Source of the DNA: an uncultured Pseudomonadota bacterium
GTDB taxonomy: Bacteria > SAR324 > NAC60-12
DNA: 21,907 bases
Assembly: GCA_913056375.1 (NCBI GenBank)
Contig: CAJXNF010000011.1
Location: 1 to 21,907 of the forward strand
Direction of reading: 5' to 3'
Shown in pieces: positions 1 through 6,421 of this stretch. Positions within the stretch are counted from its first letter, which is position 1. Each line of letters opens with the position of its first letter. Both the position numbers and the translations under genes were made by a program. Under the pieces are notes generated by a model. That model saw only the letters and a list, made by a program, of their open reading frames with translations, had not been told where the DNA came from and made no database searches.

Positions 1-2
1 CT

Positions 3-2171
3 AAGATTGGTGTGGCGGGCAAGGTACTGCAGATTAATAGAAAGCCAGATGCACCTGCCCAGCTTCTGGTTCAGTGCATGGAACGCTTTGAGGTGGTTGA
101 ACTATCAGACACATCTCTTCGAAGGGCCCGTGTTCGTTATTGGTATGATGATCCCACTAGCAATGATGAAGAGGTAAAGGCCTACTCCATTTCCATTATC
201 AACTGCATCAAGGAACTAGTTCAGCTCAAGCCGCTTTTCCGAGAAGAACTTTCTTTACTGATGGGTAACATTAACCTGAAGGAACCAGGCACCCTTGCTG
301 ACTTCTCCTCTTCAATGACAACATCAAGCGGTGAGGAGTTACAAAAAATTCTGGGGACACGTCCTTTGCTCGAGCGGGCCGAATCAGCGCTGATTCTTTT
401 AAAGAAAGAGTTGGAAATCTCCAAAATCCAAGTGCAAATCAACAAACGGATTGAAGATCGACTCTCCACACAACAGCGTCAATTTTTTCTCAAGGAACAA
501 CTGAAGGAAATCAAGAAGGAGTTGGGCTTAAGCAAGGATGATAAAGAGAGTGAGGAAGAAAAATTCCGTAAACGGATGGAAGCGCTCATCCTGACTGAAG
601 AGGCTTCTGAGCGGATTGAGGAAGAGTTGGAAAAACTACGTCTGCTAGAACCAAGCTCACCAGAATTCAATGTTACGAGAGCATATCTGGACTGGCTGAC
701 TGTCCTTCCTTGGGGCAAAACAACTGAGGATAATGAAGATATCGAACAGGCAGAGGAAATTCTGCAGGCAGATCACTACGGACTAGAGGACGTAAAGGAT
801 CGAATTCTTGAATTGATCTCAGTTGGAATGATGAATGGAAACCTCTCAGGTACCATCATTCTATTGGTTGGTCCTCCCGGTGTCGGTAAAACTTCAATCG
901 GCCAGTCCATTGCCCGCAGCCTGAATCGCGAATTTTACCGCTTCTCTGTTGGTGGAATGAGAGATGAGGCTGAAATCAAGGGACACCGCAGAACCTATAT
1001 CGGAGCCCTGCCGGGGAAGTTTGTCCAGGCACTAAAGGTTTGTAAAAGTTCAAACCCTGTCTTGATGCTTGATGAAGTAGATAAGATCGGCAGTAGCTTT
1101 CGTGGAGACCCTGCCTCTGCATTGTTGGAAGTATTGGATCCCGAGCAGAATAAGGATTTTTTGGATCACTATCTAGATGTTCGCTTTGATCTTTCCAAGG
1201 TTCTTTTCATCTGTACTGCCAATCAGCTCGATACGATTCCTAGTCCCCTACTCGATCGGATGGAAGTGATTCGGCTCTCAGGTTATATTCTCGAGGAAAA
1301 GTTGCAGATTGCTCGACGACATTTAATTGAAAGACAACTCTCGTCTCATGGACTGAAGCCAGAGGAATTCCAAATTGATGATAACACGTTGAGAGAAGTG
1401 ATTGACGGATATGCTCGGGAAGCCGGAGTTCGCAACTTGGAAAAGCAACTCAAGAAAATGATGCGCAAAGCAGCCCGTCAGATCGTCACTGACCGAGGCA
1501 AGGAAAATCCGAAAACAGAGGTTCAGATCAACAAAGAAGATCTGAAAGAATACCTCGGCAAACGATCATTTACAGAAGAGCAGGCGTTCACAGAGCCAAA
1601 AGTAGGAGTCGTGATGGGTCTCGCCTACACAGCCTTGGGTGGTGCGACTCTACATATTGAAGCACGCTCAATCTTTAATAAAAATGGAGGTCTTAAGCAG
1701 ACGGGTCAGCTTGGGGATGTGATGAAGGAATCAGCTGAGATTGCCTACAGTTATGTTCGATCACTGCTACAGAACGATCCAGATGCGAAAGAATTTTTCG
1801 AAGAGAGAATGATTCACTTGCATGTACCAGCTGGAGCGACCCCCAAAGATGGTCCATCGGCTGGGATCACGATGGCCTGTGCTTTGACGTCTCTCATTTT
1901 CGACACACCCCTTAAAGCTGGCTTGGCCATGACAGGGGAACTGACACTGACCGGAGTCGTTTTACCGATAGGAGGAGTTAAAGAAAAAACTATTGCGGCT
2001 AGAAGAGCAAAAATCAGCGAGTTGGTTTTTCCGGCTGATAATCAAGAGGACTTTGAAGATCTTGATGAAAGTGTTCGTGAAGGAATCACTGCTCACTTCG
2101 TCAAAAAGTTGGAGGATGTTTTAGCGATTGGTTTTCCAAATCTAAAATGGAAGCAGCGAATTAAAAAATAA
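3..2171 (+). CDS. lon: ATP-dependent endopeptidase Lon (5'-truncated by window edge)
   Basis: Lon is a soluble cytoplasmic AAA+ serine protease that degrades misfolded and regulatory proteins. The frame is open from the first bases (codons from 3). The GTG at 12 is only the first start-like codon: the sequence there already reads as the inside of the Lon N-domain (KIGVAGKVLQI), so roughly 80-90 residues lie outside the window. Counting from GTG 12, the visible parts are the rest of the N-domain, a coiled coil (about residues 130-180), Walker A GPPGVGKT (287-294), Walker B ending LMLDEVDK, and the C-terminal protease domain with catalytic Ser616 (PKDGPSAG) and Lys659 (GGVKEK), 43 residues apart as in E. 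coli Lon (S679/K722). The gene is intact to its stop and converges on the chorismate mutase gene 23 bases further on. Confidence 0.97.
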   Translation, partial: KIGVAGKVLQINRKPDAPAQLLVQCMERFEVVELSDTSLRRARVRYWYDDPTSNDEEVKAYSISIINCIKELVQLKPLFREELSLLMGNINLKEPGTLADFSSSMTTSSGEELQKILGTRPLLERAESALILLKKELEISKIQVQINKRIEDRLSTQQRQFFLKEQLKEIKKELGLSKDDKESEEEKFRKRMEALILTEEASERIEEELEKLRLLEPSSPEFNVTRAYLDWLTVLPWGKTTEDNEDIEQAEEILQADHYGLEDVKDRILELISVGMMNGNLSGTIILLVGPPGVGKTSIGQSIARSLNREFYRFSVGGMRDEAEIKGHRRTYIGALPGKFVQALKVCKSSNPVLMLDEVDKIGSSFRGDPASALLEVLDPEQNKDFLDHYLDVRFDLSKVLFICTANQLDTIPSPLLDRMEVIRLSGYILEEKLQIARRHLIERQLSSHGLKPEEFQIDDNTLREVIDGYAREAGVRNLEKQLKKMMRKAARQIVTDRGKENPKTEVQINKEDLKEYLGKRSFTEEQAFTEPKVGVVMGLAYTALGGATLHIEARSIFNKNGGLKQTGQLGDVMKESAEIAYSYVRSLLQNDPDAKEFFEERMIHLHVPAGATPKDGPSAGITMACALTSLIFDTPLKAGLAMTGELTLTGVVLPIGGVKEKTIAARRAKISELVFPADNQEDFEDLDESVREGITAHFVKKLEDVLAIGFPNLKWKQRIKK

Positions 2172-2194
2172 TAGGAATTTTCAAAGATGTCTGC

Positions 2195-2473
2195 TTAACG
2201 CTGAAGTTGCTTCAAGGTATCGATAATTTGCTGGAATAGTTGGACCACCATTTCCTTCGGCAAAGGACCAGAATTTTGCTCACATAATCTTGCCAACAAG
2301 ATTTTTTCTCGATCAGCATGAACAACTGCAAGATTGTTGGCTTTCTTAAGTTCTCCGACCTTGAGCACTAATTCAGCTCGCTGGTTTAGTAACCGTAGCA
2401 ACTCAGCATCAACTTTATCAATATCCTCCCGCAAAATACCTAGCTGACTCCGAACTTGCTCAGAATTACTCAT
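2195..2473 (-). CDS. Monofunctional chorismate mutase, AroQ class
   Basis: This 92-residue all-helical enzyme would convert chorismate to prephenate for phenylalanine and tyrosine synthesis in the cytoplasm. The sequence shows the AroQ pattern: LREDIDKVDAELLRLLNQRAEL in helix 1 with the catalytic-type Arg, then a Lys-rich stretch (VGELKKAN), DREKILLARL, and a C-terminal helix with EMVVQLFQQIID. The length fits a stand-alone domain, with no prephenate dehydratase or DAHP synthase fused to it. The ATG (2473-2471) lies inside the end of the upstream response regulator gene, with an 8-base overlap ATGAGTAA and GGAG about 10 bases upstream, which suggests translational coupling. Pairing with a response regulator rather than other aro genes is unusual. 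Family assignment is firm; the physiological role is inferred. Confidence 0.9.
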   Translation of the reverse strand: MSNSEQVRSQLGILREDIDKVDAELLRLLNQRAELVLKVGELKKANNLAVVHADREKILLARLCEQNSGPLPKEMVVQLFQQIIDTLKQLQR

Positions 2474-3161
2474 CTTTCGAATGCTCCAATAATTGAAATC
2501 GGTACCCTATCCCATAAACCGTCACGATGCTAGACTCCAAACCGTAAGTCGCCAGCTTCTTTCTAAGGTTTTTCACATGCGTATCAATCGTTCGGTCATA
2601 GCCGTTGAATTGATACCCTTGAACTTGTTGAAGTAACGACTCTCGTGACCATACTTTTCCAGGCCTTTGTAACAAAACCTTCAACACCCCAAATTCATTA
2701 GGAGTCAGAACAACTTCCGACTCTTCTACCCAAACTTGGTGGGTGGTTTGATCCAAGCGAAGTGGCCCAGCTGTTAGCTCAGCATGATCTTCATGATACG
2801 TTCTCCGCAGAACCGCTTTGACCCTGGCAACAACCTCTCTCGGACTGAACGGCTTACAAATGTAATCATCGGCTCCAGAATCCAGACCTTTAAGACGGTC
2901 AATTTCTTCCACTCGCGCTGTAATCATTAAGATCGGCACCGTTGAGATGGTGCGAAGTTGTTGACAGATCTCCAGCCCGCTCATCCCCGGAAGCATCCAA
3001 TCCAAAAGGATTAGGTTGATCTCTTCTTGTGCTACCCAGCCCTGAATCTGCTCATAGTTCAAGGACTCTCTAGTTTCGTAACCAGCCTGTTGAAGATAAT
3101 CCCTTAACAGATGTGAAATCTTAGGTTCATCTTCTACAATTAAAATTGTCGAACGTGGCAT
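2466..3161 (-). CDS. OmpR/PhoB-family response regulator, BaeR-like
   Basis: This 231-residue two-component response regulator would act as a DNA-binding transcription factor. The receiver domain (about 1-120) has the acidic pocket E10-D11, phospho-acceptor Asp54 in LILLDWMLPG, Thr81, and Lys103 in the ICKPFSPREVVARVK segment. The EEIDRL..L..GADDYICKP run is especially like E. coli BaeR (envelope stress). A winged-helix output domain follows (about 130-228), with LTPNEFGVLKVLL and the recognition region YDRTIDTHVKNLRKKL. It starts at ATG 3161 with only a weak upstream GAAG. No histidine kinase gene is visible beside it, so it is an orphan here. The downstream chorismate mutase start overlaps its stop. 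Family is certain; the BaeR-like subgroup is a judgement from motif similarity, and the signal is unknown. Confidence 0.93.
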   Translation of the reverse strand: MPRSTILIVEDEPKISHLLRDYLQQAGYETRESLNYEQIQGWVAQEEINLILLDWMLPGMSGLEICQQLRTISTVPILMITARVEEIDRLKGLDSGADDYICKPFSPREVVARVKAVLRRTYHEDHAELTAGPLRLDQTTHQVWVEESEVVLTPNEFGVLKVLLQRPGKVWSRESLLQQVQGYQFNGYDRTIDTHVKNLRKKLATYGLESSIVTVYGIGYRFQLLEHSKDE

Positions 3162-3752
3162 GGTTCTTCAAAGAAATTTTATCATCTAAGACCTTGGGCA
3201 TAATTTGCTGCCACAAGTTCAAATTGTAATTACAGTTGCAGTTTAGTAAAATATTCAGTATTTTCTTAATTAAACAAAATTTGTTCGACTTTGTTGAACG
3301 TTTTTAGAGGGTTAGAAGCGGAAATTTTTTATTCAAGCTAATGAGATGATTGATAATTTATCCCATTGCTTCTTTCTAACCCTAAGTGGAAAGCCAGTGC
3401 CTTCTGGTGACAATAACATTTTTCTAAGAAGTGGACTGTACTATTAAAGATCGAGGCGATCATGTCGTAAGCAACTAACGATGTCAAGCAGGCCACAGCT
3501 AACTTGGTACAGAACACGTTCATCGAATTCATGCTCTTTAGAGAAAAAATCAAAGAGAATCTTTAAGTCAAATAACTAAACACAAATTTGGTTCACAATT
3601 TCTAGAACTAATTCCACTTACCCTTCAACAGCAGGAATCTATGTCTTGCTCAATTTTAATCTGGTCAGTGTGTGAGGTTGCTTTCAGCAAACTTACTTTC
3701 TAAGTAAAAAACTGTAAGCCGCTCTAACACAAACTGATCGAGGAGGAACACA
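3162..3752. other. Non-coding AT-rich divergent intergenic region
   Basis: About 590 bases separate the minus-strand response regulator from the plus-strand ribbon-helix-helix gene, so promoters for both must lie here. It is visibly AT-rich, particularly 3200-3345. The only ORF of any length (3553-3338, minus) has no Shine-Dalgarno sequence and no recognisable motif. A short palindrome GATCG-AGG-CGATC lies at 3449-3461, and a longer one at 3693-3707 is listed separately. I could not pick a convincing sigma70 promoter for either gene. No RNA gene was recognised. Confidence 0.5.
3693..3707. promoter_or_regulatory. Perfect palindrome, candidate operator
   Basis: The sequence is TTACTT-TCT-AAGTAA, six-base arms that are exact reverse complements around a three-base centre. 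It lies 45 bases before the well-initiated ATG at 3753 and in front of the ribbon-helix-helix protein gene. RHH repressors commonly bind short inverted repeats in their own promoters, so autoregulation is a reasonable guess. Nothing in the sequence proves binding. Confidence 0.35.
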
Positions 3753-3788
3753 ATGATTATTTCATTGTTCCCCAGCTTGCGTTGTTAG
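3753..3788 (+). CDS. Short upstream ORF (11 codons), possible leader peptide
   Basis: An ATG at 3753 has the best ribosome binding site of this region: AGGAGG at 3741-3746, six bases before the start. The frame reads MIISLFPSLRC and stops at TAG 3786-3788. The stop overlaps the TTG (3782) that opens the long frame of the next gene. It may be a leader peptide coupled to the downstream gene. Alternatively, it may be the true start of the RHH protein, separated from it by a frameshift or a sequencing error between about 3753 and 3788. The sequence alone does not decide. Confidence 0.35.
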   Translation: MIISLFPSLRC

Positions 3789-3835
3789 CAGAAGTGGGGA
3801 TTTCCGTAACAATTGAACCAACTGAGAGAATAGAA

Positions 3836-4180
3836 ATGGATCTCGTCGCACCCACGGATTACCGAAATGAAGTCAGTTTCGATAGCACCACCCCAGCTGT
3901 ACGAAATGACATCAGTCAACTGCCACCATCTACAAATTTTAAAGAGGGTACTTCTTACGCAGACAGCCTCGTCGAGGAAACCCGAAGAAGAGGTAGGCCT
4001 CTGAAGCTTGATAAGCCGCTTAGGACACGTATGGGCTTTCGAATTTCTGATGAGATGCTTCAAGAAGTAGAGGTGCTTTGCGAACAGACCGGTCTTAGCA
4101 AGACGGACCTAATTCTTCAAGCAATCCAAAGCTACATCGACTCGAATCGTGCTTTAACAGGAACTGAGCAACATTCCTGA
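3836..4180 (+). CDS. Ribbon-helix-helix DNA-binding protein with RGRP motif
   Basis: This is a small predicted transcription factor of 114 residues from ATG 3836. An unstructured N-terminal part is followed by a basic, AT-hook-like RRRGRPLK (about 50-57) and then by a strand-helix-helix segment, RMGFRISDEMLQEVEVLCEQTGLSKTDLILQAIQSYI (about 65-101 by position), typical of CopG/Arc-type proteins. The strand MGFRIS would contact the major groove in a dimer. GAGAG stands 7 bases before the ATG. The frame can be extended to TTG 3782 (132 residues) and is open upstream to 3728, but there is no ATG in that extension. No toxin partner follows: the next gene is convergent, 10 bases away. The target is unknown. 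Confidence 0.7.
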   Translation: MDLVAPTDYRNEVSFDSTTPAVRNDISQLPPSTNFKEGTSYADSLVEETRRRGRPLKLDKPLRTRMGFRISDEMLQEVEVLCEQTGLSKTDLILQAIQSYIDSNRALTGTEQHS

Positions 4181-4190
4181 ATAGCGTCAC

Positions 4191-5000
4191 TCATTCGAAC
4201 CACTCCGGCTTACATGGACGAACGCAAAGATTGATCGTCAAAGATTCTTCTAGCGTTTGTCCATCTTCATCCTCCACGGCCATACTCAATCGAATTGCTC
4301 TGGGCAGACAAAATGAGTTACTAGCTTCTGAATTCCGTTCACAAGCTAACTCCTGAGTATCCCAATCTTTTACCCAATTTTCCTGGGTTCCTCCATCAGC
4401 TAGTTCAATCTCCTGTTCAAGCAATTCCACCAGAAATCCTGTCACTCTGTCTGTCAACAAGTAATCTCTTCCACCCTCAGACAAATCAGGATCCACATAA
4501 AAATCTTCTCTGCGCCACAGCTCCCAACGACCTGTTTCTGAGTTTTCCTGCATCCGATAACCGATCTCATGCAGCCTAGGGTCTTGTTCCCGCCATTCTG
4601 GATAGAAACGAGCACGCCGTGCCGCATGAAAGTCAATTGCTGAAGAAGATTCTGCTCCCTGGGGGCCATCAACAAGCCTAGCAATTAAGCCTGTCTCAAA
4701 ACTATCAATTTGAACCCCGGGACTCTCTGATTCATTCAATTCGACTAGGCGAGACAGGTACTGCATGGCTTGCAGATCATCGAGTACTATCTTCATAAGT
4801 AGGCGTAATTCTTCACGACCCCGCAGGGACTTCTCCACGCTCAACGAGGTTCTGGAGATTTGAGAGAAGCTGCTGTAGAGCAAGGTGACCAACAGGCCGA
4901 GGATCGCCATGGAAACCAGCACTTCCAACAAGGAGAAGCCGCTGATTTTTCGAAAAAATGATTTATCTTGGATCGGTAGGTTTGACGTAGAGTTCGGCAT
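4191..5000 (-). CDS. gspJ: Type II secretion minor pseudopilin GspJ
   Basis: A minor pseudopilin at the tip of the type II secretion pseudopilus, inner-membrane inserted and processed by prepilin peptidase GspO. From ATG 5000 the protein has a 21-residue leader ending KISG, cleavage before Phe, then FSLLEVLVSMAILGLLVTLLYSSF, a single TM helix carrying the conserved Glu at mature position 5. A large soluble domain follows with an acidic C-terminal part and a late Cys pair (CVRPC). It is the longest of the four pseudopilins here, as expected for GspJ. The start is uncertain: another ATG at 5027 gives 278 residues. Either start overlaps the gspI end (by 38 or 65 bases). It is the last gene of the cluster; gspK does not follow, because a convergent unrelated gene ends 10 bases away. 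Confidence 0.85.
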   Translation of the reverse strand: MPNSTSNLPIQDKSFFRKISGFSLLEVLVSMAILGLLVTLLYSSFSQISRTSLSVEKSLRGREELRLLMKIVLDDLQAMQYLSRLVELNESESPGVQIDSFETGLIARLVDGPQGAESSSAIDFHAARRARFYPEWREQDPRLHEIGYRMQENSETGRWELWRREDFYVDPDLSEGGRDYLLTDRVTGFLVELLEQEIELADGGTQENWVKDWDTQELACERNSEASNSFCLPRAIRLSMAVEDEDGQTLEESLTINLCVRPCKPEWFE

Positions 5001-5352
5001 CGTAGCTATATTCAGATCCTGCCTCATTCCATTTCAGGCGGTAGTAGACCCGTCGGATGATGATGCCAGGCAAGGGTTCAGTATCTTCAATTTCTCGTTC
5101 CCATGCGAAGCCAAAAAGAGGATCTTCTTCCTCAGCAATCTCTCCCTGCGCCAACGAAACTGGTGCGTTTAAGCTACGTTCCCAGCGGAGCAGTTCATTT
5201 TGAGAACCTGTGATCGCCCGCCATAGGTTCTGTGTAGAATTAAGGATGAATAGTGAGGTCGAGAAGCTTTGATAGATGGCGATCAAAGTCACCACCAGGA
5301 TAGACATCGCAACCAGCACTTCGAGAACCGTGAAACCTCTGCGAAGTTTCAT
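4963..5352 (-). CDS. gspI: Type II secretion minor pseudopilin GspI
   Basis: A minor pseudopilin of 129 residues, expected to assemble with GspJ and GspK at the pseudopilus tip in the inner membrane and periplasm. A very short leader MKLRRG is followed by the cleavage site and FTVLEVLVAMSILVVTLIAIYQSF, the methylated-Phe/Glu5 TM segment. The small soluble domain has W..E..EDTEPLPGIIIRRVYYRLKW, like the GspI fold. The length is typical for GspI (about 120-130). Its ATG overlaps the gspH stop by 4 bases (ATGA, 5349-5352), and its end overlaps the start of gspJ. Assignment rests on motif, size and position in the G-H-I-J order. Confidence 0.88.
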   Translation of the reverse strand: MKLRRGFTVLEVLVAMSILVVTLIAIYQSFSTSLFILNSTQNLWRAITGSQNELLRWERSLNAPVSLAQGEIAEEEDPLFGFAWEREIEDTEPLPGIIIRRVYYRLKWNEAGSEYSYDAELYVKPTDPR

Positions 5353-5879
5353 GAATCCTCAGTGTTGGGATTCAACATTTCTACTCGGCCCAATAAGCCT
5401 TTGGTAGCAATCTCCCAAGTTTCTTCTGGCTGCTCACGTTCCCTGAACTGATAGCGGAAGGGAGTAACAAATCCTGAATTATCCACCAAGATTTCCACTT
5501 CCTCTGGCTGAATTAATTCTCTCTCTTCCTGAGTCAATAAAACTGCTGCAATCTCCCAATCCTCCGGAATCAAATGCGGGCGCAAGGTGCGCTCCGGATG
5601 ATCCTCTGCAAATGCTTCACGCTCGCCACTGTCTTCTTCTTCAATGCGGATTTGCTGGTTCTGCAAATCGAACACCAGCCAGTAGGTTCGGTTCTGGAGA
5701 ATCGCATCATTGCGGAGCTGGCGGAGGGTTCTCGTCAGATAACTCAGTTCCTGCTGAGGAACCTGCGTCATTACAGACTGAAGTTGGGGGATTGTCAGCC
5801 CAAGGATCAGTGAGATAACAATGGTGGCAAAGGTCAGTTCAAGGAGAGTAAAGCCTCGACGGGCTTGTTCAGCGTGCAT
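5349..5879 (-). CDS. gspH: Type II secretion minor pseudopilin GspH
   Basis: A GspH/FimT-type minor pseudopilin, 176 residues from ATG 5879. The leader MHAEQARRG precedes FTLLELTFATIVISLILGLTIP, with Glu at position 5 after cleavage, then PQLQSVMTQVPQQELSYLTRTLRQLRNDAILQNRTYWLVFD, the usual helix plus first strand of GspH. The soluble domain is rich in Glu. I chose this start over the longer frame (to 5996, 215 residues), because the longer one puts 39 unrelated residues before the leader and overlaps gspG by 128 bases. With 5879 the overlap with gspG is 11 bases. There is no clear Shine-Dalgarno sequence, so translation is probably coupled to gspG. Confidence 0.87.
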   Translation of the reverse strand: MHAEQARRGFTLLELTFATIVISLILGLTIPQLQSVMTQVPQQELSYLTRTLRQLRNDAILQNRTYWLVFDLQNQQIRIEEEDSGEREAFAEDHPERTLRPHLIPEDWEIAAVLLTQEERELIQPEEVEILVDNSGFVTPFRYQFREREQPEETWEIATKGLLGRVEMLNPNTEDS

Positions 5880-6327
5880 CGTTGGAGGAGATGTCGGCAT
5901 CCAATTCAGTTCCACCTTCCATCCCATCAGCACCCAGTGACATGATTTCGTAATCGTTACCATCGCTGGTGTAGACAAACTCATTATCCCAGCCATCTTG
6001 TGGCAGTTGTTTACTTCTCAGATAAGGCCCATTCCAATTTTTTGGGATAATACCGACTTCTGGACGCTCAAGCAGTGCACTGAGTTTTTGATCAGTTGTG
6101 GGATATCTTCCATTGTGTAATCTGTATAGGTCCAAAGCCGTTTCCAGACCACGAATCTGTGTTTTAGTAGCATCAACCGTAGCTTGTGAGGCAGAGTCAA
6201 ACAGCGAAACACCAACAATGCCCACTAGCAATCCAAGGATCATGATGACGACCATGACTTCGATGAAGCTAAAGCCTTTGCGACGACGACGTATTGGGCG
6301 TGTGAGGGGAAAAGTTACGTTAGACAT
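5869..6327 (-). CDS. gspG: Type II secretion major pseudopilin GspG
   Basis: The main subunit of the type II secretion pseudopilus, 152 residues. The leader MSNVTFPLTRPIRRRRKG precedes FSFIEVMVVIMILGLLVGIVGVSLF, with Glu at mature position 5. The GspG signature follows in order: TQIRGLETALDLYRLHNGRYPTTDQKLSALLERP, then NWNGPYL, then P.DGWDNEFVYTSDG and the calcium-loop region SLGADGMEGG with ELDADI. All are classical for GspG and distinguish it from type IV pilins. It is the first gene of the cluster and has its own promoter about 50 bases upstream. No strong Shine-Dalgarno sequence is seen before ATG 6327. The secretion ATPase and membrane platform genes (gspC-F, gspD) are not in the window. 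Confidence 0.95.
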   Translation of the reverse strand: MSNVTFPLTRPIRRRRKGFSFIEVMVVIMILGLLVGIVGVSLFDSASQATVDATKTQIRGLETALDLYRLHNGRYPTTDQKLSALLERPEVGIIPKNWNGPYLRSKQLPQDGWDNEFVYTSDGNDYEIMSLGADGMEGGTELDADISSNDAR

Positions 6328-6374
6328 GAAAAATTGGTGAGCAGAGTTAATGAAATTAAAGAAAAGATAAAGAA

Positions 6375-6403
6375 ACTATAGTGTAACTTTTTGACAGTCG
6401 CAA
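6375..6403 (-). promoter_or_regulatory. Sigma70-type promoter of gspGHIJ
   Basis: On the minus strand, TTGCGA (6403-6398) and TATAGT (6380-6375) are separated by exactly 17 bases. The -10 element is 5/6 to consensus and the -35 element is 4/6. Transcription would start about 40 bases before the gspG ATG, in the 94-base gap after pfaD. This suggests that the pseudopilin cluster can be expressed separately from the long upstream gene train. It is predicted from sequence only. Confidence 0.6.
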
Positions 6404-6421
6404 TCAACTATGCGGGAAAGT

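Noticed and set aside
3449..3461. GATCG-AGG-CGATC palindrome
   Set aside because: Five-base arms are expected by chance in a region of this size; no associated promoter seen.
3338..3553. 71-codon minus-strand ORF in the intergenic region
   Set aside because: No ribosome binding site, no recognisable motif, and located in AT-rich divergent promoter DNA; not supported as a gene.
3782..4180. RHH protein as one half of a toxin-antitoxin pair
   Set aside because: No small toxin gene precedes or follows on the same strand; downstream is the convergent gspJ.
5880..5996. 39-residue extension of GspH
   Set aside because: It would overlap gspG by 128 bases and place unrelated residues before a normal prepilin leader.
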